Assembly: GCA_016630955.3 (NCBI GenBank)
Contig: CM049998.1
Coordinates: 868,001-932,000, forward strand
Reading direction: 5' to 3'
DNA length: 64,000 nt
Source of the DNA: Didymella arachidicola
Lineage: Eukaryota; Ascomycota; Dothideomycetes; Pleosporales; Didymellaceae
Position numbers and translations under genes: made by a program
Notes under the pieces: generated by a model
Told to the model about the DNA's origin: nothing
What the model saw: only the letters and a program-made list of their open reading frames with translations
The model's database searches: none
Shown: one piece after another, positions 43,647 through 55,765 of the stretch
Position numbering within the stretch: position 1 is the first letter of the stretch
Layout: every line of letters starts with the position of its first letter

Positions 43647-45561
43647 ATGGTATCAGCAAAACGCGACTTCGGTCGCGCCTTTGACACACCTGGCGGTCTG
43701 CACGTCACTGCAGAGCCTCAGGTTTGTCTTTCATTGCTGCGCTTTGTCTGATACAAAGCTCACAACAGAGCAGGCATCCCCGCTTCGATTCATTCCTGGC
43801 CAGTGGCCTCAGGAAGACACCATCAACGCCCCCGCCGAGGTCGCGCCTGCCACACGCGCCTCCGTCTTCACAACTCTCTCGCGCTTCGCAACACACGTCG
43901 GACTCGAAGTCTTCAGTATACCAGAGCGACTCAAGAAGCTCTTCATCCGACCTCAACAGATCATCGCCGTTCCTGTCGTCAGGGAAGATGGCTCTTGCAA
44001 GCGCCGCCTTGTTGATGCCGGACTCTCGCCCACAACACCACAGCGTGGAGGGCTTCGATACGCGGGACCCTGGCTGGAGATGTCACCCTCACCGGAGTAC
44101 TCTGAAGACTTCCAAGCTGACGCAAGCCCTGACTGGCCCATGGACGAGTTCGACTCTGGCACACCATCCCTGCCACCGCGGCGCATTCTCCCATTGAAGG
44201 CCTCCAGGATGCATTCACCAATTGCGCTCTTGAATCTGGGTCATCGTCCGCGTGCGACACCCATGCGCACACAACTGCTTAAGAGGCAGCTTCGCGCTAT
44301 GGGAACAGTCACTCCGTCGTCATCACCACTTGGAGATCGGCAAAACCAAAGTGTCGGTGCACGGACCACCAATTCCACTTATGATCTTCATAACGACTCG
44401 AGCAGCGCTTTCGACTCGCTGCACAGTCCCACACCTTCTCCGTCGCTCCGCAAGTCCATCCGATGGGCTCCCCAGGGCCGTGTGAAGTCCTACTACGTCG
44501 ACGAGCGTATCAGCGAAATGCTCGACTCCACTCTAGAGTCTATCCGCTCACCAATCCCTAAGCCCAAATTCCACGAGGACGAGGATGGCGACTTCCATAA
44601 AGCCCTCCAGGGTGTCACATTGCACGATCCAGGGCCTACTTCTGACTCAGACGATTCCGTCGATGGTCCCTCCTTGGACTTGGAAGATGATGACTCTTCT
44701 TCCTTCGACGAGTCCATTGAGGAAACACAGATATCCAAAGAGCTCCTCGAGGACCTCGAGGAGGACTTCAAACAACTTTTGGCGCAGCAGCCGCCTCCAC
44801 CACCGCCCCCGAAACCCCTTATTGCGCCACTTTCGGACTCTGAGCGCACCCAGCTCCAAGACCTCGCTGCCAAGTCATCACACGGCAAGGATGGGTCCTA
44901 TCCCATCATTCCAGACAAGATCTCAGCCCGTGACTTCGGTACCTTGCTGCCCGCCATGTTTAATGGTAGCGCCATGGCATGGCTGAACGACGAAGTCGTA
45001 AACCAGTACCTTGCTACTCTCGTCAAGACTCTCAACGAAGATTGCGGCTTTACCTACAAGAGAGGTGGTCCCGCCCCACCCTATCATGCATTCTCATCTC
45101 ACTGGTACTCTTCTATCCAAGGTGGCGTCAAGAAGGTAGAGCGATGGGCTGGTAGAGTTGGCCTTGGAGGTCGTCAGTTCATGGACGCTAAGGTCGTCTT
45201 GTTTCCGATTTGCGACGGATCACACTGGCGCCTCCTCGCTGTGAAGCCTCGGGAGCACACCATCGAGTACCTGGATTCTCTGGGCTGGGACGGCTCCAAG
45301 TACATCAAAAAATTACGCGAATACCTGAAGCATGAGCTCAAGGAGCTCTATCACGAGGAGGAATGGACCATTTTGGAGACGCAGCGCAGTTCCAGGCAAC
45401 TGAACGGGAGCGACTGCGGTGTGTTCGTGCTCATGAATGCCCTGGTGGTGGTACTTGGGCACGAGATGAATAAGGTGATTGCCTGCAATGGAATGCAGGA
45501 GGCTAGGGAGAGAATCGCCATAACGATCATCACCGGCAATGCTGTTGAGCTGGAGTACTGA
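43647..45561 (+). CDS. Ulp1-family SUMO protease
   Basis: Two exons, 43647..43721 and 43771..45561 (49-nt intron, phase 0), giving 621 aa. The C-terminal C48 peptidase domain (about 400-615) has the catalytic triad in order: His510 in DGSHWRLLAV, Asp527 in YLDSLGWDG and Cys574 in NGSDCGVFVLMN. The DFGTLLPAMFNGSAMAWLND block matches the Ulp1 substrate groove (WLND/N). The first 390 residues are Ser/Pro-rich and disordered with acidic patches. A poly-Pro run (PPPPPP) precedes the domain. The enzyme matures SUMO and deconjugates it; Ulp1 versus Ulp2 assignment is not certain, but the single compact C-terminal domain fits Ulp1. It is convergent with the CCT-alpha gene. Confidence 0.92.
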
Positions 45562-46307
45562 AGCCTGGAGGCATTCAGAGGCGTTTTGGTTTTCTAGGTT
45601 TTTTTCGCGGGTTCGGTTTTGAGTTTTTGGCGCTCGGGCATATCTGGAGTCCAGTCGTTGAGATACCCCACCAGCGAGAAGCTGCATGAAGCATTGAACG
45701 TGCTATTGTTATTATCATCACCATCATCTGTATTCCTCCATCGTGTCATTCTAGGCTCAATCCTCCACCAAGATCGAGAGATTTCATTTCTGGATTTTGA
45801 CATTCCCACATCGCCCTCCTTTGTGCTTCGACGTCCAGAGTGCCGCTCTGCCTCGCTCTATCGCATCAGGGATGTACATTTGTACCATGGGCAGTAACAC
45901 CAAAAGTAAATGAGAAATTGTTTCGCTTTCCAACATTATCGGGTCGCTGCGTGTTGGTATGTCGGACATCTCTTGCGACGTTTCTTATGGGCTCGGAGGT
46001 TCATGATCAACATTTCATGTACCATGGTGAGATATTGTAACATAGACAATTCGACAGGACCTATTATCTGTTTGTGTCTGGAGGAGCAGGGGCGTTTGGA
46101 CTCAATACTGTGGACGTCGCTACTCCAAGGGCTCGTTTCAGCACTGAATAGAAGCTGTCAGTAGCATCATAGAATCTGGGCATAATGGTTCGATTGGTCA
46201 AATGGGTATAGAACTCCACTGTGGTGTCCATGAATGGTGACTTGTGTCTTTTCATTACGGGTTGTCGTCAACTCCTGCTCTTTTCTACTTCATGTACGAT
46301 CGAACAT
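45562..46307. other. 746-bp convergent 3' region, nothing recognised
   Basis: Between the Ulp1 and CCT-alpha genes. No supported frame. Confidence 0.55.
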
Positions 46308-48115
46308 CTAGTGACCATGCCCGTCGTCACCGCCCTGCTCCTCAGGATCAAGCTTAATCAATGTATCGATACGCATAATCGCCACACACGCCTCGACCGC
46401 GGACTTGAGCTGCTTGACCTTGCTCATGCTAGGCTCGAGAACACCGGCCTTCAGGCAGTCGTGTACCTTGCCGTTTGTGAGGTCCAATCCGTAGTTCTTG
46501 TAGTTTTTCGACTTGGCAAGCTGTTTCGCGTCCTGCGAGGAAGGGTCGGCAGGGTTAACAGTTCGCTGAGAGAGGGCGTGTCTCGATCGCAGATTGGCGA
46601 CAAGTTCGGTAGCGTCCTTTGCTGCGTTGATGGCGAGAGTCTTAGGAATGGCGAGGAGTGCCTGTGCGAAGGCTGCGATAGCAAGCTGCTCACGGGAGCC
46701 CTGTGCGACACGTTAATTCACATGTTTTATCAGTAAGCAAGATGTACTCACGACCGATGTTGCCCACTCTTCCAGGTAGATGTGCAGAGCGGTCTCAGCA
46801 GCACCTCCACCGGGCACAATACGTCCGCTCTCCAGAGTCCGCTTGACAGCGCACAACGAGTCGTGGACCGACCTCTCCATCTCATCCAGCGCGTAGTCGT
46901 TGGCTCCTCGCAGAATGATCGATGCAGAAGAGAAGGCCTTGGTACCCTTGACGAGGATGCACTCATCGTCAGAGATGCGCTCCTGTGCGACCTCCTCGGC
47001 ATAACCCAAGTTTGCCGCCTCGAACTTCTCGTCGCCGTTCAGATCAGAAAGCGTGCTGACCAATGTCGCTCCAGTAGCCTTTGCTATCCTGCGCAGATCC
47101 TCCTTCTTGCACCTTCGTACTGCCATGGCGCCCTTCTCTACAAAGTGCTTCAGGCAAAGATCGTCAATACCCTTGGTCGTGAGAATGACATTTGCGCCGG
47201 CCTTCAGGATCATCTCGATACGCTCCTCGACTATTCCAGCTTCACGCTTGCGGATCTTCTCAAGCTGTTCCGGGTCATCAATCGTAATGTGTACGCCCAA
47301 CTTCATGCGCTCCTTCTGAAGGTTGATATCCAAGCAGGCAATCTTAGCGTCGGTGATGCGGGTCTTCATCGCTTGCGACGCGACTGTGCAGTTGAGGGCG
47401 TAGCCCTTGACAAGCACAGACTGGGTAGCGCTCTGGCCGTGGGCCTTCAGAATATTGACAGCCTTGACGGGGTATTTGGTCTCGCTCTTATTGTTAGTAG
47501 TCTTGACGGAGGTTATGGCATCCACGACCATGTTCGCGAAGAAGTCGGAATCAGAGCCGATAATCTTAGAGGACATGGACGTCTTCGCGATGTTCAAAAG
47601 AGAGTCGCGGCCGAGCGCGTCCACCTTGGTGCTGATGTTCTCGTTCATGTACTTCACCGCCTCCCTCAGCGCCAGCCTGTAGCCTGTGATGATGGTGGTG
47701 GGGTGGATTTTGTTCTTCATGAGCTCATTTGCCCTTGTCAACAGCTCAGCTGCTATTATGACGACCGAGGTTGTGCCATCACCGACTTCTTTGTCTTGCT
47801 GCTGGGCAAGGTCGACGAGGATCTTGCCTGCGGGGTGCTCGATATCGAGCAGAGTGAGGATCGTGGCGCCGTCGTTCGTGACCGTAACGTCACCAATGTC
47901 GTCGACCATCATCTTGTCCAGACCTGAAGGTCCGAACGACGACTTAACGACATTGGCGATTGCCTGTGTAGCAAGGACATTCTGGTCGCGGATGTCTTGG
48001 CCGCTGATTTTGTTTCCACCGAGGACTGTATCGGTCAGCGGTGGACTCGCACTGAAATGCTCCCAAGCTTACATAAAGTTCCTCCACCACGTGACTGCTC
48101 AAAGATTCCGGCCAT
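46308..48115 (-). CDS. cct1: T-complex protein 1 subunit alpha (CCT1)
   Basis: Three exons: 48115..48073, 48025..46752 and 46700..46308 (introns 47 and 51 nt), giving 569 aa. Chaperonin motifs are in place: VVKSSFGPSGLDKMMVDD (about 40-57), the nucleotide motif VTVTNDGATIL, GDGTTSVV (96-103) and, late, GGGAAETALHIYLEEWA. The sequence KAHGQSATQSVLVKGYALN is characteristic of the alpha subunit, and the C-terminus ends in the flexible GGDDGHGH. It is one of eight subunits of the cytosolic TRiC ring that folds actin and tubulin. It is divergent from the prolyl-tRNA synthetase gene. Confidence 0.96.
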
Positions 48116-48673
48116 TTTGTCGTGATGTAGCTGTTACTGCTGTGTTCAGGCTCCGTCAACGCGTGTGTCCGAAATCTTTAGGGCGGGATGCTCCTGCATG
48201 TCGGTGTTTGGTGCCCGGGCCTCCGACCGCTAAAAAGACAGGGGTCCAAGTCGCGCCTGCCCTCCACATTTGGGCACAACACCACGCGAGACTTCTGTGA
48301 CTGTGTTTACAGCCCTAATAGCTGTTCCTTAGGTACGCGCTACGCCCTGTTGCTCGTATTCGCCGCCCACTTCTGAATTGTCTGACTCTTCAATTGCAGG
48401 TAAATATGCCCCTATGACTGTACCCCGCCATACCCCGCCAAAACATTCCGATGGTTCTGTTGCCCAAAGGGCTCAAAGGGATGACTTTTGGCGTTCAGTC
48501 CTGGCTGTACCCACATTTGAATGTACCTCGAATTCACAAGACAACGCTTCTTCCTTACTTGCGCTGATTGCGCTGCTATTCCTCCTTACGCTAACAAAAG
48601 CTCCTAATTGTTTTTGCGCTGACACGCTTCTTTCCTCAGACTTTACTCTACCGTATCATATCCACGATCCACC
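48116..48673. other. 558-bp divergent promoter region
   Basis: Between the CCT1 and prolyl-tRNA synthetase starts. Pyrimidine-rich leader sequence precedes the synthetase ATG; nothing else recognised. Confidence 0.6.
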
Positions 48674-50557
48674 ATGGCCGAAGCCACCGCTGCCGACGGC
48701 AAGATGAAGGATCTTAAGATCTCCGAGGTCAAAAAGAAGAAGGATGGCAATCCCCAGAAAGCCGCCAAGAAGCCCCAGCAGCAGAAGAAGAAGGTCAGAT
48801 ACATGTAGTAGCAGTAGGATCGAGCTGGCAAACTCACACCATGGCAGATCGAAGGTGCAGCACTCATTGGTATTGATGTTGCAAAGGAGGATGACCTTGC
48901 AGAATGGTACCAGCAGGTCATTACCAAGGGACAGATGATCTCTTTCTACGATGTGAGCTTGGTGGTTCAGAGTGATATGACACGATACTAACGCGCCCAG
49001 GTCTCTGGATGGTAAATAGGTTGCGAAATTATCGTGTGCTTCACTAATCTTGACTTCAGCTACATCCTTGAACCCGCGTCCTACGCTATCTGGGAGTCCA
49101 TTAAGAGCTGGTTCGACAGCCAGATCAAGACCTTGAAGGTCCGCAACGCATACTTCCCCATCTTCATCAGCCAGGACAACCTCGAAAGGGAGAAGGAGCA
49201 CATTGAGGGATTCGCCGCTGAGGTCGCCTGGGTCACAAAGGGTGGAAAGTCCGACCTCGAGAAGCCCGTCGCCGTTCGCCCTACCTCCGAGACTGCCATG
49301 TACCCCTACTTCGCACGCAAGATCCAGTCGCATCGTGATCTCCCTCTGAAGCTGAACCAGTGGAACAATGTTGTCCGATGGGAGTTCAAGAGTAAGTGCC
49401 TCCTTCTTGATCCGTTTGAAGTTCACTAACACCCTACGGACCCCATGCCCTTCATTCGCTCGCGCGAGTTCTTGTGGCAGGAAGGTCACACAGCTCATTT
49501 GACCAAGGAGGAGGCCGGAGCCGAAGTCATGCAAATTCTTGAATGGTACGCTCAGGTCTACCAGGACTTGCTCGCCGTTCCCGTTGTCAAGGGTACCAAG
49601 ACCGTCAACGAGAAGTTCCCGGGTGCTGACTACACAACAACCATCGAGGGTTTCATCCCCGCCACCGGCCGTGGCATTCAGGCTGCCACATCTCACTGCC
49701 TTGGTCAGCATTTCTCCAAAATGTTCAACATCACTGTTGAGGACCCTAGTCCCAAGGAGGGCAGCAAGGCCGAGCACGTTCACGTTTGGCAAAACTCGTG
49801 GGGTCTGACAACGCGATCCATTGGTGTCATGATCCTGACCCACGGTGACAACCGTGGTATGGTCATTCCTCCCCGCGTTGCTGAGATCCAAGTTGTCCTG
49901 ATCCCCGTTGGTGTCACTGCTAAGATGGCCCCCGAGGCCAAGGAGGAGCTGTACAGCAAAGTCAAGAACATCCACGACGATCTGATCAAGGCTGGTGTCC
50001 GCGTTGAGTCCGACTACCGTGAGGGTTACTCTCCTGGCTGGAAGTTCAACGACTGGGAGCTCAAGGGTATCCCCCTGCGTATCGAGTTCGGTCCCAAGGA
50101 CGCCGAGAAGGGCGTCGTCACAACCTCTCGTCGTGACATCGACAACAAGGACGACGCACGTGGCACAATCAACGTCGCCGATGTTGCCACCGAGGTCCCA
50201 CAGCTGCTCGAGAAGATTCAGAAGGATATGTTCGCAAAGGCTGATAAGGCTTACCGCGAGCATCGCGTCCAGCTCACCAACTGGGACGACTTTGTTCCTA
50301 CACTCAACGGCAAGAACATTTGCCTGGTTCCCCACTGTGAGGGCGAGAAGTGCGAAGACGAGGTCAAGGCCAAGAGTGCGAAGACAGCGCTTGGCGACGG
50401 TGTCGCGGAGGACAAGCAGGCTCCTTCCATGGGTGCTAAGAGCTTGTGCATTCCCTTTGAGCAGCCTGGGGGCATCGAGCCCGGCAAGACAAAGTGCATC
50501 AACCCCGACTGCACAACCCCTGCTAAGCAATGGATCCTGTTCGGAAGGAGTTACTAG
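48674..50557 (+). CDS. prolyl-tRNA synthetase, eukaryotic/archaeal type
   Basis: Five exons: 48674..48793, 48848..48952, 49001..49011 (11 nt), 49060..49391 and 49440..50557, giving 561 aa. A Lys-rich N-terminal extension precedes the class II core: KGQMISFYDVSGCYILEPAS spans two junctions, then the RPTSETAMYPYF motif and VVRWEFK leading into PFIRSREFLWQEGHTAH (motif 2 loop). FIPATGRGIQAATSHCLGQ and VWQNSWGLTTRSIGVMI match motif 3 and its vicinity. The C-terminal zinc-binding region has CEGEKC and KCINPDC, and the chain ends at the conserved FGRSY. The intron 49392..49439 has a perfect GTAAGT donor and a CTAAC branch point, but the only frame-preserving acceptor ends in GG. Confidence 0.93.
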
Positions 50558-50946
50558 AGTGGTGGAGGTCGAGTGTTTGCTGTTAGCATTGAGCATTTGG
50601 TGGTCAGGTGTTTGATGAGGTGTTTGTGCGGTATGGAACCCAAATATCGTTGCCACGACGAAGAATGATTTACGCATATTCGATAAGATATCAAAAATGA
50701 TACCAACCTTCGATACACTCCCTGTTGTTCGGCTACCAACAAGATGTCTGGGATCCACTGTTCACAGGCTGGCGACTGCTCCGTGTGATCGTTCGAACTA
50801 TGTGTTTGCCAACTGTGGTGCTCCGTTGTCACGACTCATTTTTGCCTTCACTTGCGCCGTGAAAGTCAAATTTCTGGCCAAAATCTGCACTTTCTTATTA
50901 TCCCCTACATGTAACTACCCGCAAACCCTGTCTCGAAAGGTTCAGA
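50558..50946. other. 389-bp intergenic region, nothing recognised
   Basis: 3' flank of the synthetase gene and promoter of the next gene. Confidence 0.55.
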
Positions 50947-51549
50947 ATGTGTAACAAGCTCCTTCAAACCTACGCCTGCGGGCACTCGAAGAGCATCTGC
51001 ACAACGCCTTGCGCCTTCGCACTCAAGCCCACTCAGGCTACTGCCAACCTGGGCACCGCCAGCGCCGCCGTGGTCCGCTCGAACTCAACTATCTCCTTTT
51101 GCCCAGTCTCTCGCTCGCCTTCCAAGAACTTTTCACGTCCTCATCCGAACAATCGCTTCCCACTGCGCGTTGTCAACGCCTCAACACCCACATCACCTCC
51201 TCAAGTTCCGGCATTCCGCTTCGTCGCGCCCTCCACTCCATCTCCTACCTCGCCAGTCTCACCAGTCTCGCCGTCTTTCGCCAGCTCAAAGCCACCGAGT
51301 CGCTTTCCTTCACCTTCGTCTTCCACCGCAGCAGCAGAAGTGGATCCCGAGCCCACATTCTGCAGCTACTATATCCCGCGGTACCTGATTACGAGCAAGT
51401 ACCCTTGTCTCGAGTGCTACGGGAAGGAGAAATGGCAGAAACTTCGTGCGCGATGGGTGGAGAACTATCGACTGGGGCATCCCCTAGACAAGGTCGAGGA
51501 GGTTGAGGTCTTGAGTGGAGTGGCTGCTGTGCTTGGATGGAATAGTTGA
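50947..51549 (+). CDS. small Cys/His-motif protein of unknown function
   Basis: Single exon, 200 aa. The N-terminus MCNKLLQTYACGHSKSICTT has Cys2, Cys11, His13, Cys18 and Cys22 in a C-x8-C-G-H-x4-C-x3-C pattern that suggests zinc binding. The centre (about 50-130) is Ser/Pro-rich and disordered. The C-terminal 70 residues have a second Cys group (FCSYYIPRYL, then YPCLECYGKEKW) followed by an amphipathic helix. The CGH start followed by a Ser/Pro-rich linker resembles uncharacterised ascomycete proteins; I know no assigned function. Confidence 0.7.
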   Translation: MCNKLLQTYACGHSKSICTTPCAFALKPTQATANLGTASAAVVRSNSTISFCPVSRSPSKNFSRPHPNNRFPLRVVNASTPTSPPQVPAFRFVAPSTPSPTSPVSPVSPSFASSKPPSRFPSPSSSTAAAEVDPEPTFCSYYIPRYLITSKYPCLECYGKEKWQKLRARWVENYRLGHPLDKVEEVEVLSGVAAVLGWNS

Positions 51550-51934
51550 GACGGTAATTGACAAGAGTGCCTAGAAAGGTCACAGATGGGAATCTTGAAC
51601 CCAAGAGAATGACAGGGCACGGAGGAACGATCGTAACGGCTGTGACGACGATGTTGGACATGGGGGAATGGACTATGAAAGCTTGTACGAAGGATTATGC
51701 TGGGGAGTAAGAGACAATCGCAGTGCAACGAAAGACGAAAAGGTTAGCGTTGCCGTGCTCAATACATATCGTGTGTGACTCTCATTTCAGTCCATGCATT
51801 TACTTGGCCGTGCTCATGTTCGCATTAGTTTTCAATCGGAAAAGTATGTCTCAAGCATGCAAGTCTATGCTGATGCACGCGGACATCTTGTGCTATGAAT
51901 ACCACCGACGTCTCTTCATATGCAATCATGGTAC
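51550..51934. other. 385-bp convergent 3' region, nothing recognised
   Basis: Between the Cys/His protein and Rpn13 genes. Confidence 0.55.
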
Positions 51935-53517
51935 CTATGACTCGTCCATGTTGTCGTCCTCGTCCTCGTTCTCCACCGTCCTCTTTACACCATCCAAGAA
52001 TGCCTTCACAGCGTCGCCTCCACCAAGCGGCATGGCACCGCCCCTCATGTAACCGCCGTGCTCGACATCGATGTTCAGGGCTTGGGCAACGGTTGGCAGC
52101 GCACCAGACTTCAAGGCTTCTGTGAGGCTGCCAAGCGCAGCGCGGAGCTGGGGAGCTCTTAAAATCTCCTGAACGACTTCTCTCTTCTCTGCCTGACCCA
52201 TTGTCTGCACGACCATCTTTGCCTCCTCGCCATTAGGATCGATCTGATCAACGTCCTCCACCCCAGCCTCGAGTAAGAACGGGGTAGTGGGAAGCTGGGC
52301 GGCGAGTGCGTCGATGAGCTCGTCGGAAGCTCCTTCAATTATAGGGCGTGTTACCGTCGGCCACAGGAGATCCAGCAGAGTCGCAAAATCGCCGCCGCCT
52401 TGCTGCTCTTGTCCGTTGTTGCCGCCTTTGAGAGAATCCATGAAGTTCTGAACGATCGACGAGACGTCAGTTGTTCCTCCTGCTCTGCTAAGACATTAGC
52501 CAGGTTCCATACCATGACAAGTAAAGCAGCAATCGATCGTCGTGGCGGAGGGAAGACATGTACGAAGTACGTATTCTCTGTTTGTTTAGTGTTACATATG
52601 AGCAGTCAATGCTGCCATGCCGTGTGGGCACGCGGTGCTCCCAAACGCCTCACCGTGATAACCTGTCCTTCGAGTCTCCAATGCTTTCTTCGCAAATGTC
52701 TTCCACAGCAGCTCGAACCATGCCGGTAATGTCGACTGCGCCACGACGCCGATTGTGATGTAATAACCAGTATAAAAGCTCGAATGGAGAACCTACGCTC
52801 GGCCGCCGTCAGCACCACCTTCACGAGCTTCTTCGCCTTCGTCTCGAATGTCACCACCCGTAGCTCCAGATCCGGCACCTCCTGTGCTGCCGTGGCGGTT
52901 CCTGCCAGACTCCTCAACATCTTCCATCGTCTCGTCGTCATTGCCGAAGGGATGGGTCGGGATGCTCGCGAGCTCAGCCTGGACGTCGATCTCCTCCCCA
53001 TTCAGGAGCATGTCCACAATCTGACCAATCTTCAGATCGCGCTCACTGAACCAGCTGGCGTCGCCGCGAGGGTGCTGCGACTTGGACTGTAACCAGAACA
53101 GGTACCGTTGTGAGCTAGAATTGAACTTGAGGACGAATACGCGGCCGTCTGTGGGTGATTTGACTGATTCGGAATCTTCGGCAGCGTCCTTGCCGGTGTA
53201 TGGGGAGAAGGAACCGTCGCCGGGGATCATGATGAGATCGAGCTCAGACTCGTCGAGAGACTTGTCGCGGGGCCGCCAGCAGAAGTGAACGAACTCTAAG
53301 ATTGTGTAAGTCTGATTCGAAGTGAAGAACTACATATACAAACCATCTTCGCCCTGGTACAAGTATACGTAGCCTGGTCCGGCGACAGGCTTGACGGACT
53401 GCTTATTGCCATCTCTGGACTGCTTCTGTCAGTCATGCGAAAGGCGCAGGCGATATGTAAGCTTACAGTGATATCACACTTGCCAGCCTTGAACGTGATA
53501 AGTGGCTGGATCGACAT
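51935..53517 (-). CDS. rpn13: 26S proteasome ubiquitin receptor Rpn13 (ADRM1)
   Basis: Four exons: 53517..53467, 53419..53344, 53295..52797 and 52487..51935, giving 392 aa. The N-terminal Pru domain (about 1-125) reads ITFKAGKCDIT, PVAGPGYVYLYQGEDEF, VHFCWRPRD and RYLFWLQSKS, including the ubiquitin/Rpn2-binding surface. A Gly-rich linker (GGAGSGATGGDIR) follows. The C-terminal DEUBAD domain, which binds the deubiquitinase Uch37 in other species, covers about 250-360 (EILRAPQLRAALGSLTEAL). The C-terminus is acidic. The third intron, 52488..52796, is 309 nt, far longer than any other here, and its exact structure is less certain than the rest. Confidence 0.88.
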
Positions 53518-54451
53518 GTTTGTTTATGTGTGGGTGAGGAGAACAGAACTTGGGTTGGTGGTTGAGCTGCCTGTGTATGCGGTAACGAGCTGCGGCGGCG
53601 GCGGGCTCGCACAGGCCACCTCCGCGATGAGGTAACCAATCGATATGAGGAACAAATTCGGTGCAGAACCAGTGCACGATTCACTTGAGGAGCACTTGCA
53701 ACAGCAGACAAAGCAGCGAAACATGAATGTAACAAAGAGGCTCCCGAAGCAGGAAAGTATGTTGGTCTTCGAACTACTGACCACACAGGAAGTAGCGACT
53801 CCGTAATGCAACAAAGGCGGAACTTGCGACTGAGGTCTTCCACATGTCACTCCATACAGCTTTGCGTGGCTCTTTCCCTTGTAAGCCTGGAAGCCAGAGA
53901 GCCACGCGGCTCATTGATGACTGAGGGACAGCCTGCGAAGACATCAATGATTGGGGTCTTCAGAAGCTCTTGAGTCGCACATCGAGACCTATTGACAGAT
54001 CGGACTATTCTTGCATTACCATGAAAAAGTCATATTCACAGCTGGAATAGCATGCGTCCCAAAGGTTGCAGGACAAAGAGACACTGCAGCTACTTAGCAT
54101 GAGGACAGGGTCTCCGCAACAATGTAGTACGCTGACATACACTGTCAGCGGTATTGTACAGTATGCAGCATCAATCCGGCGGGTACCAGATAAAGAATAA
54201 GCACCATCACCCTCAGTCTCTCAACCTCCTTCAACGTCTGTCAATCGGTATCACAGCAGTTGATTCCTTGGCCCCGATGATCGATGCTGTTCGAAGGCGG
54301 CGAAATAGGCGAGTCCACGCTACACTAAAGCGAGAGACGCGATGGACCGTGCGTGTCTTAGTAAGCGCACCACGGCGGTCGCACCTGTCGAAATACCCAG
54401 CGTCCATCGAACAACTTCTCTAGGGCTCACTAACGACACCAGCAATTCGAA
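53518..54451. other. 934-bp divergent promoter region
   Basis: Between the Rpn13 and eL6 starts. Nothing recognised; no tRNA-like B box or snoRNA boxes found by eye. Confidence 0.55.
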
Positions 54452-55279
54452 ATGGCGGACACCAAACCCACGACCCAGAAGTTCTCCAAGGGTGAGAGGT
54501 CGATACCGCACCACTCGCAGAAGGCCAGCAAGTACTACCCTGCTGAGGACGTTGCCGTCCACAAGAAGGTACGTTCGCAGACAAGGCAGCATGGGAGGAT
54601 CAGGAAGGTCGAAGATGAGAAGGACATGGGTGCATCGCAACAGCAAAAGCTCTGCGACTGCGACTGGCGAGAGCGACGAGACTGGACTGCCGACACGCTG
54701 CAAGACGCATGCAATGGACCCTCGCTAACATGTATCAAGGCCCGTAAGACTGCTCGCCCTGCTAAGCCGCGTGCTTCCCTCCAGCCCGGTACCGTCGTCA
54801 TCCTCCTCGCTGGTCGCTTCCGTGGCAAGCGTGTCGTTGTCCTCAAGCACCTTCCCCAGGGTGTTCTCCTCGTCACCGGTCCCTTCAAGGTTAACGGCGT
54901 TCCCCTGCGCCGCGTAAACGCCCGCTATGTCATCGCTACCTCTACCACCGTCGACATCAAGGGTGTTGATGAGGGTGTTCTGAAGAAGGTCTCTGAGGAG
55001 GGCTACTTCACCAAGGACAAGGCCGCACACAAGCCCGGAGAGGATGCTTTCTTCAAGCAGGGCGAGAAGCCCGAGGTACGCAGTATCTGAGGCTTTGCAA
55101 ATGAACCGCACTGACAACTGCTACAGAAGAAGGAGACCTCCAAGGACCGCGTTGAGGACCAGAAGGCTGTCGACAAGGCTCTTCTGGCCACCATTAAGAA
55201 GGAGGCTCACCTCGTGGACTACCTCGCCTCGAGCTTCAGCCTTCGCACCTCCGACAGGCCACACCAGATGCAGTTCTAA
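54452..55279 (+). CDS. rpl6: 60S ribosomal protein eL6
   Basis: Three exons: 54452..54568, 54740..55075 and 55127..55279 (introns 171 and 51 nt), giving 201 aa. The core ASLQPGTVVILLAGRFRGKR, VVVLKHLPQGVLLVTGPF and NGVPLRRVNARYVIATST are diagnostic of eL6. An N-terminal Lys/Ser-rich tail and the C-terminal LLATIKKEAHLVDYLASSF complete it. The long first intron, early in the ORF, is typical of fungal ribosomal protein genes. It is divergent from Rpn13. Confidence 0.96.
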
Positions 55280-55765
55280 GCGTTGGGTCAAGACGGGATT
55301 TGGCGTTCAGTGCATGGGATGAAAGACGACCTCGGGTGCTGCAGCCGTGACAGCAGGAATCAATCCCGCGGCGGTCCTGCAACCACTTCTTTTCACGAAG
55401 TCCACGTTCGTAATTCATTGAAGCCTTGATAAAAGCGACGAATGCAAACGGTTCGAAAGTGATTAGATGGTTATGGCAACCGTGATGTCATGAATCTCTT
55501 TGGCGTTACATGGAGCAAGCGTTGGGCGGATACTCGATACTGATGGCAAAATAGAATCTCACATTGCATTGTACAACTGCGCTCGACCGTGTACCTGTGT
55601 GCGCCAGATTGCATTCAAATATCAACTCCAAGGCTGCGACCATTATACGAAAGGGTATCACTGAGCACCGAGACAGCAAGCGAAGTTCGAGGCCCACTTC
55701 CCCACAAACGCCATACCGCGAAACGATCCGCAACCGAAGGTTACTTCCCAATGACCGCCCTGCTC
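55280..55765. other. 486-bp convergent 3' region, nothing recognised
   Basis: Between the eL6 and hydroxylase-like genes; short frames only. Confidence 0.55.

Noticed and set aside
54569..54739. Possible snoRNA in the long first intron of eL6
   Set aside because: No convincing C, D, H or ACA boxes in the 171 nt.
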